64,000 bases of DNA from Pigmentiphaga litoralis (GTDB lineage Bacteria > Pseudomonadota > Gammaproteobacteria > Burkholderiales > Burkholderiaceae_B): NCBI RefSeq assembly GCF_014651835.1, contig NZ_BMXQ01000001.1:310001-374000 (forward strand), given 5' to 3'. Made by a program: the position numbers and the translations under genes. Every line of letters starts with the position of its first letter. The stretch's first letter is position 1. Below, in pieces: positions 56,948-64,000 of this stretch. Under the pieces are notes generated by a model, which ran no database searches, was not told the DNA's origin, and saw nothing but the letters and a program-made list of their open reading frames with translations.

Positions 56948-57705
56948 CATCCAGTTGGACCATCAACAGTATCGGTCTTCAAACGGCGCAACGTTCAGCG
57001 CCTGCAAAATGTTAAATCATATGGGTTTTAATGGACCGTCTGAAGGCGGTGATCACTAAGTGCGACAAAACTGGACCCAGAAAACAGAACCATATTAGAA
57101 CTTCCGACAGGGTTTGCTTTGCGTAACCGTGGCCAGGCATATTAAAAGAGCCCGCTGCATCAGGCTTTTTCTGTGCTGCAACGCCTCGTTTGGGCCGCAG
57201 TGCATCCAGTCAATGTCAGTCTGCGCGACCGGAAACCGCTGAAGCGCTTAGCGATTTCGCGTCCATTAGACCCAGTTTAAAGTCTTCCGACGTATCGAGG
57301 TACCTATACCTCCGTCATGCTACGAATCGATCGTGACGATTCACAACGGTTGGTCCCCCATCGACACGTGTTTGCGTGCCACCTCCTCCTAGACCCTTTG
57401 GTACACACGCGCGCGCTTGCTCGGGTAACGTGCAACAGCCGTCCGAGTGGCCCGCGGCCCCAAGTAGTAGGATCCGTTGCCCCCGTGACGCCTGTTCCGG
57501 GCTCGGCGTCAGCCGGCCTGATCAACCGTAGTACGCATTCGGCGCAACGCCTCGTTATCCACCGAACTGCCGCCCTGCCACCACCAAGCTGCGTCGACTG
57601 AATCCGTCTACCTCGCTGTGATACCCCCTATCAAATTTAGTTAATTGAAGGATTGGTGCACCCTGACAATAATGAAGCCTCTGCCATTAACCGCTGAGGC
57701 CCAAG
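56948..57705. other. Gene-poor segment inside the island
   Basis: About 750 bases with only short, unconvincing open frames on both strands. Two places hold related TTCCGAC (57106-57112, 57287-57293 region) and AAACTGG/CCAGTTT segments in opposite orientation, hinting at decayed IS ends. The last 100 bases, A/T-rich with AATT-TAGTT-AATT at 57634-57646, probably contain the promoter of the catabolic cluster and a LysR-type site, which is unproven. Confidence 0.4.
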
Positions 57706-58515
57706 GTGAAAAACGACTATCACGAGAAAGGAGTTGGTCAATTCCACGAGTCCCACGCGACGCGTGAATATGGGAACGGTGCAATCCTCGGAATTGCCGT
57801 TCCTCAAGCCAATCCTGTTGTTGAACCCGAATTTGCAGCGTTGCTGCCTGCAGGGTTTTCTATGATGGTAACGCGACTTAGCGGTAGTCGCACGGATTCC
57901 CGGCAACGCATGGTCGACTATCTGACCAATCTCCCAATGAGTTTGGATGCATATGACACTGCAAAGCCAGACGCTGTGGGATACGCCTGCACTGGTAGCT
58001 CTTATGTCGTCGGCGCGGAAGCGGAAAATCGCGCGCTTTCCGACGCGGCCGAGAAATTCGGCTATCCAATCATTTCCTCAGCGCAGGCGATCCTGGCCGC
58101 ACTTGAACACCTAAGTGCGCGCCGAATCGCGGTATTTGCTCCATACCCGCCTTGGATGGTCGAGCTTAGCAAAGCATATTGGGTGGAGCGCGGCATGGAT
58201 ATCACATCGTGCGCGTCGATCGCGTTCGACACAACTGACACACGCGATATTTATTCAATAACTACTCCAATGGCATTGCAGTCGTTCCAAGCGCTCCGTT
58301 GGCAAGACGCTGACGCAATCGTATTTACTGGTACTGGCATGCCAACGCTGCGAGCTATCGCCGAGGTCAGCGAGCTGACCGGAAAACCTGTTCTGTCATC
58401 TAATCTTTGTTTGGCATGGGCATTGGTTAAAGCCTGCGGTGGGGAAGATTACTTAACCCCTCCTGGTCCAGGGGAGCCACTGTTCGGTGGTTGGTCGACC
58501 CGCATCCCCGTTTAA
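57706..58515 (+). CDS. Maleate isomerase / arylmalonate decarboxylase family protein (Asp/Glu racemase fold)
   Basis: A 269-residue protein beginning at GTG 57706 (GAGG ten bases upstream). The blocks ILGIAVPQANPVVEPE (residues 27-42), GYACTGSSYVVG (Cys95) and IVFTGTGMPTLRAIAEV (about 205-221) align with maleate cis-trans isomerases and arylmalonate decarboxylase. Maleate isomerases use two Cys residues; here Cys95 sits at the first position but the second is Gly209. It could isomerise maleate or a substituted maleate to fumarate, or decarboxylate/racemise a related acid. First gene of the island's catabolic cluster; the tctC gene follows 43 bases after. Confidence 0.8.
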   Translation: MKNDYHEKGVGQFHESHATREYGNGAILGIAVPQANPVVEPEFAALLPAGFSMMVTRLSGSRTDSRQRMVDYLTNLPMSLDAYDTAKPDAVGYACTGSSYVVGAEAENRALSDAAEKFGYPIISSAQAILAALEHLSARRIAVFAPYPPWMVELSKAYWVERGMDITSCASIAFDTTDTRDIYSITTPMALQSFQALRWQDADAIVFTGTGMPTLRAIAEVSELTGKPVLSSNLCLAWALVKACGGEDYLTPPGPGEPLFGGWSTRIPV

Positions 58516-58558
58516 CGCCGCGTTAAGTGGCACTAATTAGCCTTTCCTGGAGCTCAGC

Positions 58559-59554
58559 ATGAACGCACTCAAAAAGTACGCGTTGCCTCGTCACGTCCAT
58601 TTCACTATGACGCTTGTCTTGGCGGCACTGATCGCCCCGATGTGCAGCAACGCGGCCGACTATCCGGTTAAACCAATTACCTTGATCGTACCGTTTGCTG
58701 CAGGTGGCCCAACTGACGCCACAGCCCGGCTATTTGCCAAGGAAATCTCAACCGAATTGGGTCAACCGGTCATAGTAGATAACCGACCAGGTGCAGGCGG
58801 CATGACAGGCGGCGGTGCAGCAGCCAGAGCGACACGGGATGGACACACCCTGCTTTGGGGTGGGACAAGCACCTTAGCTGTCGCTCCTTCTCTGTTTGCA
58901 AAGCTTCCTTATGACCCATTGAAATCGTTCCAGCCCGTAAGTCGAGCAGTTCGCGGCCCACTCGTATTAGTGGTTAATGCGAAGCTTCCCATAAACACAA
59001 TGGCCGATCTTGTAAAAGTCGCTCGTGAAAATCCAGGCAAACTCAACTACGGTTCGGCAGGGGTCGGGTCAATTATTCATCTGACAGGCGAGATGCTTCG
59101 CTTCAAGGCGGGAATCGACATCGTTCACGTTCCGTACAAAGGGAACGGTCAAGTTATGACCGACCTCTCTGGCGGAACTTTGCAACTGGCCTTCGTCGCT
59201 CTTGGGCACATGCTGCCCCATATGCAAGATGGTGCGATACGACCAATTGCGATTACCAGCGTCGAGCGTAATCCACTCGTGCCCGATCTGCCGACAGTAG
59301 CAGAAGCCTTTCCCGGTTTTGAGTCCATGGAGTGGTTTGGACTGGTTGCTCCCACAGGTATTCCTCCTGAAGCCTTGAACAAGTTGAACCTCGCATTCCG
59401 CCACGCCAGCAATCGTCCTGAGCTACGTCAAAGCATTGCAAAGCTGGGATATCTTGCGGTCGATGAGTCACCAGAAGAGTTCTCGCAGGCTATCCGTACC
59501 GAGGGTGCCAAATGGCGCGAGGTCGTAACCCAAGCCAAAGTCCACGTCGAATAA
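58559..59554 (+). CDS. TctC/Bug family solute-binding protein
   Basis: A 331-residue periplasmic binding protein: signal peptide ending CSNAAD, then DYPVKPITLIVPFAAGGPTD, VDNRPGAGGMTGG and VPYKGNGQVMTDLSGG, the standard Bug motifs. Bug proteins bind carboxylates or amides and may serve tripartite transporters or signalling; no TctA/TctB membrane genes are present here. ATG at 58559 after CTGGAGCTCAGC. Twenty bases separate it from the monooxygenase gene. Confidence 0.93.
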   Translation: MNALKKYALPRHVHFTMTLVLAALIAPMCSNAADYPVKPITLIVPFAAGGPTDATARLFAKEISTELGQPVIVDNRPGAGGMTGGGAAARATRDGHTLLWGGTSTLAVAPSLFAKLPYDPLKSFQPVSRAVRGPLVLVVNAKLPINTMADLVKVARENPGKLNYGSAGVGSIIHLTGEMLRFKAGIDIVHVPYKGNGQVMTDLSGGTLQLAFVALGHMLPHMQDGAIRPIAITSVERNPLVPDLPTVAEAFPGFESMEWFGLVAPTGIPPEALNKLNLAFRHASNRPELRQSIAKLGYLAVDESPEEFSQAIRTEGAKWREVVTQAKVHVE

Positions 59555-59574
59555 ACACAAGCAGGAGACACTAC

Positions 59575-61215
59575 ATGTCCACCACCATCAACACCTCGGT
59601 TGCTATTGTCGGTGCCGGCCCGATAGGCTTGAGCCTTGCCATTGATCTTGCATGGCGTGGTGTCGACGTCGTGCTGCTCGAAAAAAGCGATGGCAAAGTC
59701 GACCATCCACGACTTGGACTGATTGCCGTGCGAACAATGGAGTTCTTCCGGCGCTGGGGATTGACCTCCGACGTCCGCCACTGCGGATTTCCGGACGATT
59801 TTGACCTTTCCATCGAATTCTGCACGAGCATGACGGGCCACCTCCTGGAACGCGACAATTATCCGAGCATTCGGGATATGGAAACACCTACGTGGACGCC
59901 AGAAAAAAAGCAACGGTGCCCTCAGCATTGGCTCGACCCAATTCTGAAACGCAGGTTGGCCGACTTTTCTGAGGCAAGCTTAGAGCTGAATGCGTCTGTA
60001 CATGGCCTAGAAGAGTCGGCTGGCGGTGTGACCGTGTCGGCAGTTAACACCGAAACAGGCGCTCCACTTACTGTGCACGCAAAGTATGTGGTCGGTTGCG
60101 ATGGTGGTACGAGTACTGTGCGCACGCTGCTGGGTATTTCTATGGAGGGAAATGCCCATCTTAATTATTCGATGGGCATTTTGTTTGAAAGTCGTAGTCT
60201 GCTAGAGCGCTGCGGGAAAGCGACTGCAGAGCGTTTTCTATTTATTGGTCCAGAGGGTACCTGGGGCAACTTGACGGTAATTGACGGCCGTGCTGTATGG
60301 CGCCTGACCGTGTATGGCAGTGCCACGAAGTTCGACATGGAAAATTTCAACGCCGAAGAATGGATACGCCGCGCACTTGGCACTGACCAGATCGATTTCA
60401 CAGTGCTATCAGTATTGCCTTGGAAACGAACTGAGCTGATTGCCTCAAGCTACGGCACCAATCGCATTCTGTTAGCTGGCGATGCCGCACACACAATGTC
60501 CCCGACGGGCGGCATGGGCATGAACACGGGTTTGTGTGACGCGACAGACCTCGCATGGAAGTTAGAGGCAGTAATTAAGGGGTGGGGTGGAAACCGTCTG
60601 ATTGCGTCATACGAAGAAGAGCGCAAGCCCATAGCAATACGCAACGCCGCTTATTCAACGCACAATTTCAAAACATGGACTTCCCCAGCTCCGTGCGATT
60701 TCTTGCTTGAGGATTCCGATCGCGCGATTGAAGCAAGGCGCACCGTCGGAATGGGTTTAAAGAAAGCGACCCAAGCTGAATGGCAATCTTGGGGTCTGCA
60801 AGTGGGTTATCGGTACGAAGGCAGTTCAATTTGCGTTTCTGATGGAACGCCTCCGACACCAGATGATTATTCGACTTACGTCCCGACAGCAAGGCCGGGA
60901 TCGCGTGCACCTCATGCTTGGCTTGCTGATGGCCTATCCACGCTCGACCTGTTCGGCCGCGGTTTTGCACTGCTGGTTTTTGACCATCGACGTAAAAAGG
61001 CAATTGACTGCCTATTGTCTGCTGCTCAGGATCGGGAAGTCCCGTTGGCGGTTACTCAAATCGACAAACCTGAAGTTGCTGAGCTGTACGGTTCACCAAT
61101 GGTGCTTGTCAGACCGGACGGCCATGTGGCTTGGCGCGGTGCCGACATTACTGACGCAGGGCGGATTCTAGACATCGTCCGCGGAGCGGATCTTCATAAG
61201 GAGGAAACGACATGA
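59575..61215 (+). CDS. FAD-dependent aromatic-ring-type monooxygenase
   Basis: A 546-residue class A flavoprotein hydroxylase of the PheA/TfdB/MhpA group. It has an N-terminal Rossmann motif (VAIVGAGPIGLSLAIDLAW), VVGCDGGTSTVR near residue 170, the FAD/NADPH block ILLAGDAAHTMSPTGGMGMN near 300, and a C-terminal thioredoxin-like extension (about 440-535). The ATG at 59575 has GCAGGAG upstream. Such enzymes hydroxylate phenols or N-heterocycles with NAD(P)H and O2; substrate unknown. Its stop overlaps the next start by four bases. Confidence 0.92.
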   Translation: MSTTINTSVAIVGAGPIGLSLAIDLAWRGVDVVLLEKSDGKVDHPRLGLIAVRTMEFFRRWGLTSDVRHCGFPDDFDLSIEFCTSMTGHLLERDNYPSIRDMETPTWTPEKKQRCPQHWLDPILKRRLADFSEASLELNASVHGLEESAGGVTVSAVNTETGAPLTVHAKYVVGCDGGTSTVRTLLGISMEGNAHLNYSMGILFESRSLLERCGKATAERFLFIGPEGTWGNLTVIDGRAVWRLTVYGSATKFDMENFNAEEWIRRALGTDQIDFTVLSVLPWKRTELIASSYGTNRILLAGDAAHTMSPTGGMGMNTGLCDATDLAWKLEAVIKGWGGNRLIASYEEERKPIAIRNAAYSTHNFKTWTSPAPCDFLLEDSDRAIEARRTVGMGLKKATQAEWQSWGLQVGYRYEGSSICVSDGTPPTPDDYSTYVPTARPGSRAPHAWLADGLSTLDLFGRGFALLVFDHRRKKAIDCLLSAAQDREVPLAVTQIDKPEVAELYGSPMVLVRPDGHVAWRGADITDAGRILDIVRGADLHKEETT

Positions 61216-61901
61216 GTCCAAGAACCTGGGATGAGCTAGTTCCTGAAGCAGACCGCATTGCTTCCCATCGCGCAGGTTTTGGCCGCTCTTCAGGGATGGG
61301 AAGCAGGCCAGCATTACTGATCATTGATGTTCAATACCGCACAGCAGGGACGAAGCCTTTGCCGCTAGTAGAAGCAATGAAGGAATTTCCTACTGCATGT
61401 GGCCAAGTTGCCTGGGATGCGATCGGCAACATCGAGAAACTCTTGACGGTCTTTCGCCAACAAGGCTGGCCGGTGCTATATCCGCATGTGGCGCAAAAGT
61501 TTGCATTCGACACTGGCAGATTGACTGAAAAAGTTCCAACAATGATGGACATAGCGCCCGCAGGCTACGAGTTCGTCGAATCAATCGCACCTCGAGCAGG
61601 CGATGTATTAATACCCAAAAAGCACCCAAGCGCTTTTTTTGGCACGGCGTTGGCGAGCTATCTGATTAACAGCGGAGCTGACACGCTGATCGTCACTGGA
61701 TGCGCCACGTCGGGCTGCGTACGCGGAAGTGTGGTCGACGCGTTCTCTTATAACTATCGGGTCACAGTGCCCGAGGATGCGGTTTACGACCGAAATCATG
61801 CGTCACATGTTGTGAACCTGTACGACATGTCCGAAAAATATGCAGATGTCATGACGACCGAAGCAACGCTGTGCGCGCTGGCGCAGCTCGCCGATCGATG
61901 A
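61212..61901 (+). CDS. Isochorismatase-fold cysteine hydrolase (maleamate/N-carbamoyl amidase-like)
   Basis: A 229-residue amidohydrolase with the Asp-Lys-Cys triad: Asp39 (LLIIDVQYR), Lys137 (IPKKHPSAFFGT) and Cys169 (VTGCATSGCVRGSVVDAF). This pattern with TSGCVR fits N-carbamoylsarcosine amidase and the maleamate amidohydrolase NicF rather than isochorismatase. The likely reaction is hydrolysis of a half-amide or carbamoyl amide to the acid and ammonia; the precise substrate is inference. ATG at 61212 overlaps the monooxygenase stop (ATGA). Confidence 0.88.
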   Translation: MSPRTWDELVPEADRIASHRAGFGRSSGMGSRPALLIIDVQYRTAGTKPLPLVEAMKEFPTACGQVAWDAIGNIEKLLTVFRQQGWPVLYPHVAQKFAFDTGRLTEKVPTMMDIAPAGYEFVESIAPRAGDVLIPKKHPSAFFGTALASYLINSGADTLIVTGCATSGCVRGSVVDAFSYNYRVTVPEDAVYDRNHASHVVNLYDMSEKYADVMTTEATLCALAQLADR

Positions 61902-61913
61902 TTTGGAGCTACG

Positions 61914-62816
61914 ATGAAAAAATTTGAGAATGGCAATGATCGGTACGACTACAGCGCGATCACTACGCGTCCGGTGTACGATTGGCCAGATGGCAAACGT
62001 TTGGCCGTCTACTTCGCACTAAATATCGAAGGTTTTGAATTCGGGCGAAATCCGGGTAACGACTTCACTTCTATGCCGTCGGCACCTTACCATCGCGGGT
62101 ACGCTTACCGGGACTATGGCAACCGCGTTGGCGTCTGGCGCATTCATGCTCTGTTCGAACAATTTGGAATGCCATTGGCAGTGCTTGCTAATGGCTCAGT
62201 CTATGACGTATGCCCCGAGGTGCTTGACGCGTTTCGCAAGCGTGGAGACGAAATCGTTGGTCATGGGAGGACTAATTCCGAAAAGCAGGCGGATATGAGC
62301 GAGGAGTCCGAACGATCGATGCTTCAGGACGTTTGCGCATTGATTCAAAGATATGAAGGAAAGCCGCCGGCTGGATGGCTCGGACCGTTCATTTCGCAAA
62401 GTTCACGCACGCCCGAATTGTTGAAAGCACAGGGCTTTAAATACATGTTGGATTGGTGGTTTGACGACCAGCCTATGTGGTTTAGGACAGACAACGGTCC
62501 AATTCTAGCGGTGCCTTATCCTTCAATGGAGCTGAATGACCTGCCTGCGTATGTCAATCGAGGTGCTAGTGACGAAGAGTTTACTCGTATGGCGATTGAT
62601 GCTTTCGACGAACAATTGGCCGAATCCGAAAATTACCCACAAGTGTATTGCCTGTCCTTGCACACTTTCTTGACAGGTCAGCCTCATCGTATTCGCCAGC
62701 TGCGCCGAATCCTAGAACACATCAGCCAGCAGCGCGATCGAATTTGGTTGACGACACCTCAAGCAATTGCGGAGCATGTCACCGCGCTTCCTCCTGGCGT
62801 GGTTCCGGGCGCCTAA
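61914..62816 (+). CDS. PuuE/imidase-like protein of the polysaccharide deacetylase superfamily
   Basis: A 300-residue protein with YDWPDGKRLAVYFALNIEGF at the N terminus (about residues 22-41), GNRVGVWRIHALFEQFG, VGHGRTNSEKQADMS and a C-terminal YCLSLHTFLTGQPHRIRQL. These features belong to the NodB-like branch containing PuuE allantoinase and cyclic-imide hydrolases. The fold cleaves amide bonds in rings or side chains; assignment to an imidase is inference from family and neighbours. ATG at 61914 follows GGAGCTACG. Twelve bases after the amidohydrolase. Confidence 0.82.
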   Translation: MKKFENGNDRYDYSAITTRPVYDWPDGKRLAVYFALNIEGFEFGRNPGNDFTSMPSAPYHRGYAYRDYGNRVGVWRIHALFEQFGMPLAVLANGSVYDVCPEVLDAFRKRGDEIVGHGRTNSEKQADMSEESERSMLQDVCALIQRYEGKPPAGWLGPFISQSSRTPELLKAQGFKYMLDWWFDDQPMWFRTDNGPILAVPYPSMELNDLPAYVNRGASDEEFTRMAIDAFDEQLAESENYPQVYCLSLHTFLTGQPHRIRQLRRILEHISQQRDRIWLTTPQAIAEHVTALPPGVVPGA

Positions 62817-62863
62817 TGATCAGCGTAGCATCGGTCATACGCAATCTTTGACAAGGTGCTGCC

Positions 62864-63784
62864 GTGGACATACGTCAAATCCAATATTTTGTGGCCCTAT
62901 ACGAAGAGGGCAGTATCACAAAAGCTGCTAAGCGCATGCATGTCGTGCAGCCTGCGATCAGCCAGCAGATCAAACGCCTGGAGGCCAATGCTGACGTCCA
63001 GTTGTTCGAGCGGGATCCGCATGGAGTAACCCCTAACGCACTGGCACATCGGTTTTATCATCATTGCATCGGTGTGCTAACTGAATTGGAGCAGGCAAGG
63101 GCAGTCCTCAGTCAGGGATCGAGTCATCTTAGCGGAAAATTGGTTGTGGGCAGCCAAGCATCGTTCAATCAGTACGTGATGGGGCAGACGCTCGCTACCT
63201 TTCACCAGCTATGCCCCGACGTTGCCATACTCGCCCGCGATGGATATCGCAGTGATCTCATTGAATGGCTAATTCAAGGAGAATTGGATTTCGCATTATT
63301 AAGCACGACGCAGGATCTGCTAAACATGCATACAAGGATGGTTTCGCGTGAGGATCTAGTCGTGGTAGGTCATTGCGAGACACTTGCGGCGCGTGATGTG
63401 CTGAAGGGTAACGAGCTTTCAGCATTCAAGCTGATTTTGCCATCACGTCACAAATCACTTCGAAATCTTATAGATTCGCAGTTTGGCCTTCACGGCCTCA
63501 CTCTGCAACCTCGCATGGAAATCGACTCACTGCAAAGTCTGTTGCAGTTGGCACTTCGCCCTGGCTGGTTGTCCATTGTCCCTTCAACAACGGTCTTACC
63601 TGAGTCTTTTGGAAATCGACTCAGGAGCGTGCAACTTATTCAACCACTTATACGCCGCAGTGTTGTTGCCACATGGCCAAGACATAAGGAACTTGCCCCG
63701 GCCGTACATGTTTTCATGGAAGTGCTTTTTTCCACACTCTCGGATGTTGCTGGCCTGGAAATAGTGAATGGCGACGTGCTTTGA
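62864..63784 (+). CDS. LysR-type transcriptional regulator
   Basis: A 306-residue LysR regulator: winged-helix domain at residues 1-60 (DIRQIQYFVALYEEGSITKA, then PAISQQIKRLE) and an effector-binding domain. GTG at 62864 follows AAGGTG. It is in the same direction as the enzymes and 47 bases behind the last one, not divergent as is common; it probably controls the cluster, with the effector being a pathway substrate, but neither is shown. Confidence 0.92.
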   Translation: MDIRQIQYFVALYEEGSITKAAKRMHVVQPAISQQIKRLEANADVQLFERDPHGVTPNALAHRFYHHCIGVLTELEQARAVLSQGSSHLSGKLVVGSQASFNQYVMGQTLATFHQLCPDVAILARDGYRSDLIEWLIQGELDFALLSTTQDLLNMHTRMVSREDLVVVGHCETLAARDVLKGNELSAFKLILPSRHKSLRNLIDSQFGLHGLTLQPRMEIDSLQSLLQLALRPGWLSIVPSTTVLPESFGNRLRSVQLIQPLIRRSVVATWPRHKELAPAVHVFMEVLFSTLSDVAGLEIVNGDVL

Positions 63785-63901
63785 AAGTGCTAGTCCCAGA
63801 CAGCACCGTGCCTGAGTTCAACTATTCCGGCGCGACCGTGATCCCTAGTGCTCTGGTCCGAGTGATTTATGGCTAACCTATTGTTTTGATTGGGAAAATG
63901 T

Positions 63902-64000
63902 GGATTGAAAATCCGTGTAGGTCGGTTCGACTCGGGCTCGCGCCTCCAAATTCTCTATACAAATCAACGGGTTGGCGATTCGCAATGAATCCCCGACACA
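63902..64000 (+). repeat. Right direct repeat (partial tRNA-Cys copy), runs to window end
   Basis: Matches 55975-56074 with about five differences: the anticodon-loop base C to A (giving TTGAAAA), one change in the T arm, one missing T after the CCA, and two further substitutions. The 5' half of the tRNA is absent, so it is not a working tRNA. The repeat includes 52 bases past the CCA and may continue beyond the window. Confidence 0.9.

Larger units (their letters stand above)
56022..63901 (+). mobile_element. Integrative element/genomic island in tRNA-Cys
   Basis: Flanked by direct repeats of the tRNA 3' half, beginning with an integrase gene 186 bases from the tRNA, and visibly more A/T-rich than the surrounding chromosome. 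It carries an IS3 remnant and a one-strand catabolic cluster. The integrase lacks its catalytic half, so the element cannot move by itself. The right boundary runs to the window end, so size may be larger if a second element follows. Confidence 0.85.

Noticed and set aside
57304-57601. Short open frames in the island's gene-poor segment (57317-57601 plus, 57304-57525 minus)
   Set aside because: They overlap one another, have no ribosome site, and show no motif or consistent third-position bias.
63902-63957. Second tRNA gene at the right end
   Set aside because: Only the 3' half is present: no acceptor 5' strand GGCGCGA or D arm precedes it, so it is an att-type fragment.

Overview
The window looks like a chromosome segment from a high-G+C betaproteobacterium of the Burkholderiales. 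Alcaligenaceae (the Bordetella/Achromobacter/Pigmentiphaga neighbourhood) is the best guess. The basis is a Bordetella-like major porin, a Par27-type SurA-like parvulin beside yciB and bolA, the alaC-hom-thrC-mobB-moeA-moaD-moaE run, hpnCDE and a Bug/TctC binding protein. Genus is inference only.

Positions 1-55.8 kb are ordinary backbone, G+C-rich and densely coded. In order they hold: a lactonase-like beta-propeller cut by the window edge; ppiD; a tesA-like esterase divergent from an orphan ybbA-type ATPase; nnr with a large repetitive insert; a dadA-like oxidase; purL; a major porin; the operon yciB-bolA-par27; selO-msrB; a four-gene livHMGF-type ABC importer followed by a divergent FadB-like protein; phoH with bcp and a Mth938-type gene nearby; alaC, then hom-thrC-mobB-moeA-moaD-moaE (threonine and molybdenum cofactor synthesis); hpnC-hpnD-hpnE (squalene synthesis) divergent from an RND pump pair; alr-radA; clpB with a heat-shock-like promoter; a methyltransferase; a haem-oxygenase-like protein; a GST; and a 51-56 kb stretch of small mostly unrecognised genes interrupted by a sirtuin.

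At 55,948 a tRNA-Cys gene marks a sharp change. The next 8 kb, up to an imperfect second copy of the tRNA 3' half at 63,902, is visibly more A/T-rich. It contains a truncated tyrosine integrase joined to an IS3-family transposase tail, about 0.75 kb without a recognisable gene, and a one-strand catabolic cluster. The cluster encodes a maleate isomerase/arylmalonate decarboxylase-family protein, a TctC binding protein, an FAD monooxygenase, an isochorismatase-fold amidohydrolase, a PuuE/imidase-like protein and a LysR regulator. It reads as an integrative element whose integrase is broken. The enzyme set suggests, as inference, conversion of a cyclic imide or N-heterocycle through a half-amide to a maleate-type acid and then fumarate.

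Other unusual points are in-frame low-complexity or tandem-repeat inserts in several otherwise conserved proteins (Nnr, FadB-like, LivH-like, HpnE), and a pair of Liv ATPases whose altered motifs would both fall in the same composite ATP site.
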